Source: Hoyosella altamirensis
Lineage (GTDB): Bacteria; Actinomycetota; Actinomycetes; Mycobacteriales; Mycobacteriaceae
Assembly: GCF_014191505.1 (NCBI RefSeq)
Contig: NZ_JACHWS010000002.1
Span: forward strand, 310,001 to 374,000
Reading direction: 5' to 3'
Length of the DNA stretch: 64,000 nt
Both the position numbers and the translations under genes were made by a program. The first letter of the stretch is position 1, and each line of letters begins with the position of its first letter. The notes under the pieces are model-generated. The model was not told the DNA's origin, ran no database searches, and worked only from the letters and a program-made list of their open reading frames with translations. Of the stretch, positions 11,901 to 23,900 are shown piece by piece.

Positions 11901-14900
11901 CTCACCGAAGATGCCCGCGATGATTTCTTCGAGTGGGCTCGAAGGTGCCCGGAACTCGACCAGCGCCGCGCCCACCACATCCGGCTCGGGCATTGCCTTG
12001 CGGTCGATCTTTCCGTTCGCAGTGAGCGGCATCGCCTCGAGCTGCATGAACACCTGCGGAACCATGTGCGGTGGCAGTTGCTCCGCGAGTGCGGCTTTGA
12101 CCGCAGGAACGTCAACCGCGCCTGCAGCGCCGACTATGTAGGCGACGAGAACATCGCCAGTGTTCGCGTCGTGGTGCACTGCAGCGACAGCCTGATCAAT
12201 GGACTCGTGCCGCGCAAGGGCCGCTTCGACCTCTCCGAGTTCGATACGCAGACCGCGAATCTTCACTTGGAAGTCGGTACGCCCGAGGTACTCAAGGTCG
12301 CCGTCCTTGTTCCAGCGTACGAGGTCACCTGTGCGGTACAGGCGCTCACCGTTTCCGCTGAACGGGTTCGCGACGAACCGGTCGCTCGTGGTGCCCGCCC
12401 TGCGGTGGTAACCACGCGCCAGTGCGACACCCGAAAGGTACAGTTCGCCGGCTACGCCGACCGGTACTGGGTGCAACCGTGAATCAAGGACCACCACGTC
12501 GGTTCCACGCACCGGACGGCCGATGTCGATCGCTTGTCCTGCCGCCATCGGTGCACTGCTTGTCGACCAGATGGTCGCTTCAGTGGGACCGTACAAGTTC
12601 AGCATTGTGCGTCCCGGCGCGAACTCGGTGACCAGCTCAGGTGGGCATGCTTCACCGGCCACCAGCAGCGTACGGATATCCGTCACATCACTGCGATCCA
12701 GCGAGGCAAGGACGGACGGCGTGATCACAGCGTGGGTGACATGGTGGTCGCGCAGCACTGCACCCACGGACCCAGCGGCCTCACGACCGCCCTCCACCAC
12801 GACAAGTGTCGCCGCGGAACCGAACGCCATCAGAAGCTCGAACACCGAAGCATCGAAACTTGGCGACGCGAATTGCAGGACTCGGGAGTGTGAGTCGAGC
12901 GCGAACCGATCGATCTGTTCGTGCACGACAGAGGACAGTCCGCTGTGGGTGACCACGACGCCCTTCGGCAGGCCCGTCGAGCCTGAGGTGTAGATCATGT
13001 ACGCGGCGGCGTCTGGTCTGATCGGGAAGCCCCGCTCCGCATCGGTCAGCGCGTCTTCGCCGTAGGCCGCTAGCTCCGCCGTCAGTGCCTCGGCGCCGAC
13101 GGGCAGCCACTCGATACTGTCCGGAAGCTGACTGACATCGCTTTCGCGTGCGACACCAACAGCGGCCACCGAGTCCGCCACCATGTGCGCGATGCGGTCT
13201 TCAGGGTACGACGGGTCGACGGGAAGGAAAGCTGCCCCCGCTTTTGCGGCCGCCCAGACCGCGATCACGAGATCTTCGGAGCGTGGCAGCGCGAGCGCAA
13301 CGACCGAATCCGCGGTAACGCCGCGTGCCAGCAACATCCGGGCAAGCTGACTCGATCGCGAGTCAAGCTCCGCATAGGTGAGGGTCGTGTCCCCGGAGAT
13401 CACTGCGGTGCGCTGCTTGTCGACGGCAGCGGCGGCGCAAAAGATCTCCGGCAGGGTCTGCAGCGCAGCCGCCGAGTCACCCGCTACCGGGACGAGTGCT
13501 GCGTGTTCCGCGTAATCGAGAAGCACCGCATCACCGACGGGCTGCTCCGGCGCAGCAACGAAGTGCTGGAGCAGCTGCACAAAGCGGCGCGCGAATGAAT
13601 CAATCGTGTCGGCATCGAACAAGTCCGTGGCGTATACGAAATGGCCTTCGATACCGGCAGGTTCTCCCGCGGCGTCCCACTTCTCCGCCAAGTCGAGCAT
13701 GAGGTCGAACTTGGTGGTGTGCACATCCACTGTCTGGAACTCCGCAGCGATCCCGTCCAGGTCGAACGCGATCGGTTCGGTGTTCTGGAACGCGAGCACT
13801 ACCTGGAAAAGCGGTGCGTGGGCGGTCGAGCGGTGCGGCTTCAGGACGTCGACGAGTTGCTCGAACGGGACATCGGCGTGCGTGAAGGCTGCCAGGTCCC
13901 GGTCACGCACTGAACTGAGCAGGTCGGTGAACGATTCCTGGCCTTCGATCGGCGTGCGCAGCACGAGCGTGTTGACGAACATGCCGACAAGTGGGTCGAG
14001 TGCGCGCTCCCCGCGACCGGCGATCGGGGTACCGATGGTGACGTCCTCGGTACCGGAAAGCCGCGCAAGGAGGACCGCGTACGCGGCATGCATCACCATG
14101 AAAAGGGTGGCGCGATTACTGCGCGCGAGGTGCTGCAGATCGCGCTGCAGTTCAGCATCGATGGCGAACGACATCGTCGCGCCGCGCTGCGACTGCCGCG
14201 CCGGCCGTGGCCGGTCCGTGGGCAGTTCCAGCAGTTCTGGCACCCCCGCGAGCGTTTCCTTCCAGAATTCGATCTGCCGACCCGCCAGGGACTCAGGATC
14301 GTTCTCGTTACCGAGAAGTTCCCGCTGCCACAGTGCGAAGTCGGCGTATTGGACCTGTAGGGGTTCCCAGGCCGGAGCGTCACCGTTCGCGCGGGCCACA
14401 TAGGCTCCCACGAGGTCGGTCGCCAGCGGCTTCAGCGAGGCACCGTCGGCCGCGATGTGATGCACCACGAGGAGCAGGGTGTACTGGTCGGGAGCGGTTC
14501 GCAGCAGGGCCGCGCGCACCGGCGCCTCGGCTGTGACGTCGAAGCCGACCGACGCGAGCGCGAAAAGCTCGCGATGCAATTCCGTCTCCGCGATATCAAC
14601 CGGTGAAATGTCGATCCCAACCTTGGACGCGGGCAGAACAACCTGCACTGGCCCGTCGTCGGTTGCGGGGAACACCGTCCGCAGCGACTCATGGCGGCCA
14701 ATCACATCCAGAATCGCTTCTTGCAGGGCTGACACGTACAGCTTGCCGGTGAGACGCAGGACCAGCGGCATGTTGTAGACCGCGGACGCGGTGTCGAAGC
14801 GGTTGAGGAACCACATCCGCTGCTGCGCCAGCGAGAGCGGAAGCCGGTCCGGCCGGACACCCGGCACGAGTTTCGGCCGAGACGTAATCCGTGACCCCTC

Positions 14901-17900
14901 GTGCTCGAGCATCGCGGAAAGTCCCGCGACTGTCGGCGATTCGAACAAGTCACGCAGCGTCAATTCCGCACCGAGCGCGTCATTGATGCGCGCCGTGACC
15001 AGGGTGGCGCTCAGCGAGTTGCCGCCGAGGTCGAAGAACGACTCGTTAACGCTGATGCGATCGAACGAGGTGACTTCCGCGAAGATGCCCGCGACGATTT
15101 CTTCGACCGGGCCAGACGGCGCCACAAAGGTTTTGGCTGATCCGCCGAGATCCGGCGCTGGCAGTGCCTTGCGGTCAAGTTTGCCGTTGATGTTGAGCGG
15201 AAGCTCATCGAGCACCATCAGCGTGCGCGGAATCATGTAGTCCGGCAGCTGCTTAGCTGCCTCTCGTTTGATGGCATCGAGGTCGACTGAAGCGCCCGGT
15301 TCAGTGGTGAGATAACCGACAAGCTGCTCGCCACCTGACGGATCGTGGTACAGCGTGACGACAGTCTGATCGACGCCCTCGTTCGCTCGCAGCACAGCCT
15401 CGATTTCGCCGAGTTCGATGCGAAGACCACGCAGTTTCACCTGGAAGTCGGTACGCCCGATGTACTCGAGCTCTCCATTGACTGTCCAGCGGACGAGGTC
15501 ACCGGTGCGGTACATCCGCTCGCCAGCTTCCCCGAACGGGTTCGCCACGAAACGATCCGCACTGAGATCTGGTCGCCCAACGTATCCGCGTGCCAACTGA
15601 ATACCCGCGAGATACAGCTCGCCCTGGACACCGATCGGTACCAGGCGCAGCCGCGAATCCAGCACGTACACCTGCGTGTTCCAGACCGGTGCGCCGATCG
15701 GGACCGTGACCGTGTCTTCGGCTGTGTACTGGTGGTACGTCACATCCACGGCGGCTTCGGTCGGCCCGTAGAGATTGTGCAGTTCAGCACTAGTCAGCCG
15801 GGTAAGTGCTTCGGCTGCGGGCGGTGCGAGTGCTTCACCACTGGCGAAGACCAGGCGCAGCGTTTCGAGTTGCTCCTTGCGGCCGCCTTCCGCTGCGGAA
15901 GCAACGAACACCGCAAGCATCGATGGCACGAAGTGCAACACGGTGACACCCTGGGCACCGATCAGGTCACAGAGGTAGGCGGGGTCGCGGTGACCATCGG
16001 GCAGCGCAATGACGAGCCGAGCGCCGAGTTCCAACGGCCAGAAGAACTCCCACACCGACACATCAAAGGTGAATGGTGTTTTCTGCAGGACGACATCGCG
16101 CTCAGTGAGACGATACTCAGCCTGCATCCAGAGCAGACGGTTCACGATCGCCCGGTGACTGACAGCTACGCCCTTCGGCCGTCCCGTCGACCCCGACGTG
16201 TAGATGACGTACGCGGTGTTATCGGTACGGATAGGCGCTCCACGGTCCTCATCTGTGACCGGAGCGGAGCTGAACGCCGAGAGGTCAAGCCGGTCGATCT
16301 CCAATGACTCCACAGCGCCCTGCATGGCGACGCGATCACGGCTCGTGGTCACCACACATACCGGGTCAGCCGATTCGAGTACCCACGCTATGCGGTCTGC
16401 CGGGTGGTCCGGATCGACCGGGACGTAAGCGCCTCCCGCTTTCACGATGGCGTACATGCCGACGACCATCTCAAGCGACCGGCGGGCGACGAGCGCAACG
16501 CGCGATTCAGGCCCGACGCCGCGCTCGATCAGCTTGCGCGCGACCTGATTTGCCCAGCCATCGAGTTCCGCGTACGTGACCTCACGTTTGCGGTAAACGA
16601 GAGCGATAGAGTCCGGAGTCTTCGCAGCCTGCTCTTCGAACAGCGAGACCAGCGTCGTTTCAGGCACCCAGTGCGCGGTGTCATTCCAGCCTGCTGCATC
16701 CTGCGTGCCCGCCCCGATCTGCGGCAGCAGATTAGCCGCGCCGATCGTTCCCAGTGCTAGCTCCGCGTCACCAGCTACTGCATCGAGCACCGGCAGCAAA
16801 CGGTCCATCAGCTGCATCGCGGCCGGTTCGCTGGCCGCACCTGCCGCATACGTCAGCAGAGCAAGCGCATAGTGCCCCTCGCGTCGCACCCGCTGGTCCC
16901 CCAGCCTGGTGCCGATGTCGTGAGCACGGGTGATCACTTCCGAATAGGTGATCGCGCGATCCTCGACCGTGAACGCGACCGCATCAGGTTTCTCGTGAGC
17001 CGCAGTTTCCAGACGCCGTTCCAGCCCGCCCATGGATGCATGCCGGTTCGTGAAAAGATTCTGTTCATGCTCGCTGAGGATGTTGACGTCCCCGATTGCG
17101 ATACTGACGTCCGCGCACGCTGACTCAAGCAACCGCGTGTACCGATCGGCGTATTGTTCGATCGTTGCGCGGTTGAAAAGGTCCGTCGCATAGGTGATCA
17201 GCGCTTTGATACCGGCCGCTGAACCGTCTTCACCGCGAACCTCTTCGAGCGTCATGAGGATGTCGAACTTCGCTGTGTTGACGTCGATCGCGTCGGCAAC
17301 AACCTCAAGCCCAGCGATGTCAAACTTCACCGGGTCTGTGTTCTGGAACGCCAGCATCACCTGGAACAGCGGTGAGTGGTCAGCTGACCGCTCAGCCCCC
17401 ACTTCGCGAACGACACGCTCGAACGGGACGTCCGCGTTCTGGAACGCGGCGAGGTCGGTTTCCCGGGATTGCGAAACGAGTTCCGCGAACGTCGCTTCAG
17501 GCTCGACATGCGTCCGCAGCACGAGAGTGTTGACGAACATGCCCGCAAGCTGGTCGAGAGACGCTTCACCGCGGCCCGCGATCGGCGTGCCGATCGTTAT
17601 ATCAGTCGTCCCCGATAGCCGTGCCAGCAGCGCAGCGAACGCGGCGTGAGTCACCATGAAAACGGTGGCATTGCTGCGCCGCGCGATCTCCTCGATCTGC
17701 CGGTGCAGATCCGCGCTCAGCTGGAACGAAACTGTGTCGCCCTGCAGGGATTGTTCCGGTGGCCTGGGATGATCGGTGGGCAGCGGCAACAGCCCCGGCG
17801 CGCCGGCGAGAGTGTGCGACCAGTAGGCGAGCTGACGGGACAGCACGCTCGACGGATCGGTCTCCGCACCGAGTACCGCACGCTGCCACAACGCGTAATC

Positions 17901-20900
17901 CGCGTACTGGATCTCGAGCGGCTCCCACTCAGGGGCGCTCCCGCCAGTGTGCGCCGCGTACGCAACCATGAGGTCCGCCGCCAGCGGCGCCATCGACGCA
18001 CCGTCCGCAGCAATGTGATGCATGACCACGGCCAGCACGTGCCGGGACTTGTCCACGTCAAAAAGCATGACCCTGATGGGCAGGTCCTTCGTCACGTCGA
18101 AGCCGCGTGTAGCGAAATCAGCGCTAGCGGCGTCGACGTCGGAGGCCGTTACTCGAGTCACCGGGATATCCGCCGCCACCTGCTCCGGAGTGAGGATCAG
18201 TTGGTAAGGGCCTTCCGTATCAGCCGGGAAAATCGTCCGCAGCGCCTCGTGACGGGCGAGCACATCCCCCATTGCTGATTGCAGGGCCGCGACATCGAGC
18301 GCGCCGCGCATGTCGAGGGCGAACGCGATGTTGTACACCGCCGAAGTGGGGTCGAACTGGTTGATGAACCACATGCCCTGCTGGGCGAGGGAAACTGGGA
18401 TCCGGTCTGGGCGCGGCGCTGAAGTCAGCGCTGGACGTTCCGCGTCTCCAGCACCTGCAAGCAGGGCGACCGCGCGCTCAGCGAGTTCCGCAACTGTCGG
18501 GCGCTCGAACACTTCCCGCACGCCCAGGCGGCAGCCAATCGCATCGTTCGTCCGCGCGGTGACCTTGGTGGCTGTCAGCGAGTTGCCACCGAGGTCGAAG
18601 AAGCTGTCGTGGGCACCGACCCGCTCCAGCCCCAGGACATCGGCGAATACCTCAGCGATCGCGATCTCCGCGGGTGTCCGCGGCGCGACGTACGCCTCTT
18701 CTGCGGACGCGAAGTCAGGCTCGGGGAGGCGCCTGCGATCGAGTTTGCCGTTGACCGTCAGCGGGATCTCGTCGAGAACAATAATCGCAGACGGAACCAT
18801 GTGGGAGGGAAGGCTCTCAGCGATGTGTTCACTCAGTGCAGCGGTATCGATCGTCGCTCCGGCGACAGGCTTCACGTAGGAAACGAGCCGAGTGATGTTG
18901 TTCGCGCCGGTGTGGCCGATGGTGACAGCGAAGTCCACAGTCGCAAACGTGCTGAGCACCGCGTCGATCTCACCCAGTTCGATGCGGAAACCACGCACCT
19001 TCACCTGGAAGTCAGTGCGGCCCAGGTATTCGATCTCCAGGCCCCCGGACGGCCCGTCCGTGGTCCAGCGCACGAGGTCGCCGGTGCGGTAAAGCCGGTC
19101 ACCCGGGACGCCGAACGGGTTCGCGACGAAACGCTCGGAAGTGAGGCCCGGCCGCGCGTGGTAGCCGCGTGCCGCACCGAGACCGGAGACATACAGCTCG
19201 CCAGGCACACCTAGTGGGACTGGACGCAGTCGCGAATCGAGAACCAGCGCTTCAGTTCCGCGGATCGGCGGGCCGATCGTCACCGTTTTCTGTCCTGGTG
19301 ACATCGGGTCCGAAATCATCACCATGATGGTGGTTTCCGTCGGACCATAGCCGTTGTACATACGGCGGCCAGGTGCCCACCGAGCGACAAGATCAGCTGG
19401 CACCGCCTCGCCACCTGCGACGACGTGCTGGAATGTGTCGAGACCTTCAGGATCCACCGATGCGAGCGCGGCAGGCGTGATGAACGCGTGCGTCGCTTTC
19501 TCCTCGCTGATAACCGCAGCGAGCTCTTCCCCGCCGTAGGTGCCCGGCGGGACGATCACCATGGTCGCGCCGGTGCCGAAAGCGAGCAGGTACTCGAGCA
19601 CAGACGCGTCGAAACTCGGTGACGAGAAGTGGAGGACACGCGAGTCATACGTCACGCTGTAGCGTTCCCGCTGTTCAGCCGCGAAGTTCGCGAGCCCGGT
19701 GTGGGTGACCACAACACCCTTGGGCACGCCGGTCGAGCCTGAGGTGTAAATCATGTACGCGGTGTTCCGCGGCCTGATTGGCTGGAGGCGGTGCGCGTCT
19801 GTCACCGGCTCCGCCGAGTAGCGCGTGAGTTCGGCGCCGAACGCTGGATCGTCGACCACAATCCAGTCGACAGTGTCCGGGAGATGGCCGACCTGGGATG
19901 CGACGGTGAGACCGACACGCGCACCCGAGTCCGTCAGCATGTGCTCGATGCGCTCGACCGGGTAGTCGGGGTCGATCGGCACAAACGCGCCGCCAGACTT
20001 CGCGACCGCCCAGACACTGAGGATCGACTCCTGCGAGCGCGCCATGCCGAGAGCGACAAAATCCTCCGCTTTGACACCGCGGTCGATGAGCAGCCGCGCG
20101 AGCTGCGAGGAGCGTGTGTCAAGTTCGCGATACGTCAGCGAACGGTCACGGTCCACAACCGCGATGTTGTCGGCCGCCGCAGCCGCGGATTCACTGAAAA
20201 TGTCCGGCAGCGGCCGCGGCGCGATACTCGCGGGGCCGGCGACGGGGGCAAGCTGCGAGTGCTCTTGCGCCGTGAGAACGTCATAGCCGCCGTAACGGCT
20301 GCCCGGCGCTTCGGCGATCGCCGACACGGTGCGTACAAGCCGATCAAGAACTGCCCGCATCCGGCTGCCGTCGAGCAAGTCCGGGAAGTATTTGATAATG
20401 AGCTGCAACGCCGGTTCTGCGTGCGCGATGACGGTGACCGGATAGTGCGCAGCGTCGAGACCGGTGACGCCCGTGATGCGCATACCCGCGATGTCGTTGT
20501 CTTCTCCGAGCCCAGCACGGTCGACCGGGTAGGACTCGAACACGGTCAGCGTGTCGAAGATGGCGCCTTGTCCTGCGGCTCGCTGGATGTCGGCAAGCTG
20601 GACGTAATGATGCTCGAGCAGGCCAGCCTGCTCGGTCTGGAGCCGGGTGAGCAGCTCCGCGAAGGTTTCAGTCGGCTCAAGCCGCACCCGCACCGGCAAG
20701 GTGTTGATGAACAACCCGATCATGTCTTCGACGCCGTCGAGCTGCGGCGGCCGGCCTGACACGGTCGCACCGAAGACGATATCGTCGCGTGCCGATTCGG
20801 TGGCGAGGACGATGCCCCACGCAGCCTGAATGACCGTGTTTACCGTGACCCCGAGTTCGCGCGCAACGTGTGAGATCTGCTGGGAAAGCTCTGGTGAGAA

Positions 20901-23900
20901 CTGGTGTGAGATCTCCTGTGGCGGTGCCTCGTGTCGCCGGGCCCGCTCCAGCGGGATGAGCGTGGACGGCTCCTCCACTCCCGCGAGCGCATCGCGCCAT
21001 ACCTGCAGCGATACCTGCGCGTCTTGCTGACCCACCCATTCCAGGTAGTCCTTGTACGACCGGACGGCGGGAAGTTGCGACGCGTCACCATCGAACAGGT
21101 ACAGCCCGATCAGGTCGCGCAGATACAGCGGCGTGGACCAGCCGTCCATCAGGATGTGGTGGTTGGTCAGGACTAGCCGGTACTCGCCCGGCGCGACGAC
21201 GAGAATGGTGACTCGCACGAGCGGCGCGCGCGCCATGTCGAAACGGGCCGCGCGATCCTCAGCGAGGGCCTGGTCGACCGCTGCATCGATGGCTGAACCA
21301 CGCAGCTCACCATCTGCCGTGAGATCACGGAGCGTGACGGTTGCTTCCGCTTCACCCAGCACAACCTGGATCGGGTCGCCCACATTGTTCGTCGCGAACG
21401 CGACACGCAGGTTCGGGTACCGGGTGAGTACACCGTTGAGGGCACGGCGCAGCCGGTCCTGGTCGATCGTGCCCTTGACGTTGAGCACCAGCTGAACCAT
21501 GTAGGCGTCGACGCTGTCTTCGGCAAGTACCGCGTGAAACAGCATGCCGGCCTGCAGCGGTGACAGCGGCCAAATATCGGTGACCTGATGGAACTGGGTT
21601 TCGAGGGCGGAGATCGTCCGCTGGTCGACCGAAACAAGCGGCAGATCGGACGGCGTGAGACCACCGGCGTGGGGGTCCTCGGCGTATCGTCCGATCGCGG
21701 CCAGCGAATCACGCCAAATTCCCGCGAACTCCGCAGCTTCGTCGCTCGTCAGCAGTTCCGACGGGTACAGAAGCACGATCTTCAGCACCTGGCCAGTCGC
21801 GGTAGGAGCGATCATCGCCGTGATGTCGAGGACACCAGGAGCAGCCATATCCGGCGCGAAGGTGAACATGAGTTCGTCAGCATCGTCTGACGGCATCCAG
21901 CCCAGATCGCGGAGTTCCTCAGGGATCTCGCTGGTGACGAAACGCCCAAGATAGTTGAACATCACCTGCGGCTGCGCCGCGCCACCGAGACGCTCCGCAC
22001 CATCAGGGTGCAGGTAACGCAGCATGCCGTAACCGATGCCGCGATCCGGCACCGACCGCAGTTGTTCCTTGACGGCCTTGAGAAGCACGCCAGCCGACGC
22101 TCCCCCGGCCATCGCATCAGCGATGTCACAGTCGGTCGTATCGAATCTGATTGGCGCGACCGTGGTGAACCAGCCCATTGTGCGGGTCAGGTCAGCCCCG
22201 GACACCGCGCCTTCTTCCCTGCCATGCCCTTCCAGGCCAATGAGCGGTGTTTGCGCGTCGCGCCATTTGCCCAGCGCAAGTACAAGCGAGGCAATCAAGC
22301 CGTCATCGACGCCACCGCGAATAACCTCGGGGACCTTCGTGAGCAAGACGTCGGTGATAGCGGGATCGATCTCGAGTGTCAGCCGGTCCAGGGTCGCGTT
22401 GATGTCGCGTGCCGGATCGAACTGGCGGGCGCCAAGTACGGGTTCCGTGCCGGTGAGCATCGATTCCCAGATACCGAACTCGTCCTCACGGGCACCTGAT
22501 TCCTCCACAAGTCCGTGTGACCAGCGGCGGAACGAGGTGCCAACCGGCGCGAGTTCCGGTTCGCGTCCGGAGCTGATTTGCGCCCACGCAGATGCAAGGT
22601 CCGGCACGATGATCCGCCAGGACACGCCGTCGATTGCGACGTGGTGGATCACCAGGAGAATCCGGCCGGGCGAACCGGCCCCGGTATCGAACCAGATCGC
22701 CCGCAACATGACACCGTTTACCGGATCAAGCTGATCCGCCGCAGCTACGAGTTGGTTCGAGACGATGTCCTGGAACTCGGCAGTGCCCGGGGTTTCGGAG
22801 ACCTTTACCCGGGTGAGCAGTGCACTAGCGTCAACTGTGCCTGGCTCGGGGACTACCAGCGTATGCCCGTCGATCCTGGCCCGAAGCAGGTCATGGTGGT
22901 CGATGACGGCTTGGAGGGTCCGTCCAACACCGTCTTCGGTGATCCTTGGAGGCAGGGTGAGCAGTGCTGCCTGCGAGTACTGGCGGTAGTCACCGCCACG
23001 CTCAACCATCCACTCCATGACCGGGGTGAGCGCCATTTCGCCGGTGCCGCCGCCGTCGAGTTCCGCGAGTACCGCCGCAGAGTCCGCAGTGTCTGCGGTG
23101 CGCGCGACAAGTGCTAGCGCCGAGACAGTTCGCCGCTCGAAGATGTCACGTGGAGAGATGATTATCCCCGCGGCTTTCGCCTGCGAAACGACATGAATCG
23201 ACATGATGCTGTCGCCACCGAGGGCGAAGAATGAATCATCCAGACCGATGGTGGGCAGGCCCAGGGTGTCGGCGAAAATTTGCGCGAGTATTCGCTCCGT
23301 CTCGTTCGCTGGTTCACGCGACGAAGACACCATCGAGCCGAAGTCGGGAACGGGCAGAACTTTACGGTCAATCTTCCCGCTCGGCGTCAGGGGGAATTCG
23401 TCAAGGACAACGAGCGCGGAGGGCACCATGTAGCTCGGCAAGAACTCCGAGATGCTCGACAGCACGGACGCTTCGTCGACATTGTTCGCAGCTCCGACAA
23501 CGTAACCGACGAGCCGGTCTGGTGTTCCGTTGCCACGGTGCACCACTGCAGCTGCCTGCGCCACATCCTGGTGGCTGAGCAACGCGAGTTCCACCTCACC
23601 GAGTTCGATGCGGAAACCACGAAGCTTCACCTGAAAATCGGTGCGGCCGATGTATTCGAGCTCGCCATCATCCCGCCACCGCACAAGGTCACCGGTGCGG
23701 TACATGCGCTCGCCAGGCACGCCGAACGGGCTTGCGACGTACCGGTTGGACGTCAGCTCCGGCAGACCACCATATCCACGGCCCACACCGATACCGCCGA
23801 CGTAAAGCTCTCCTGCGACACCGACGGGTACTGGAGCGAGGCTGCGGTCGAGGACGTACAGCTCAATATTCGGGATCGCGTGGCCGATCGGGACCGACTG

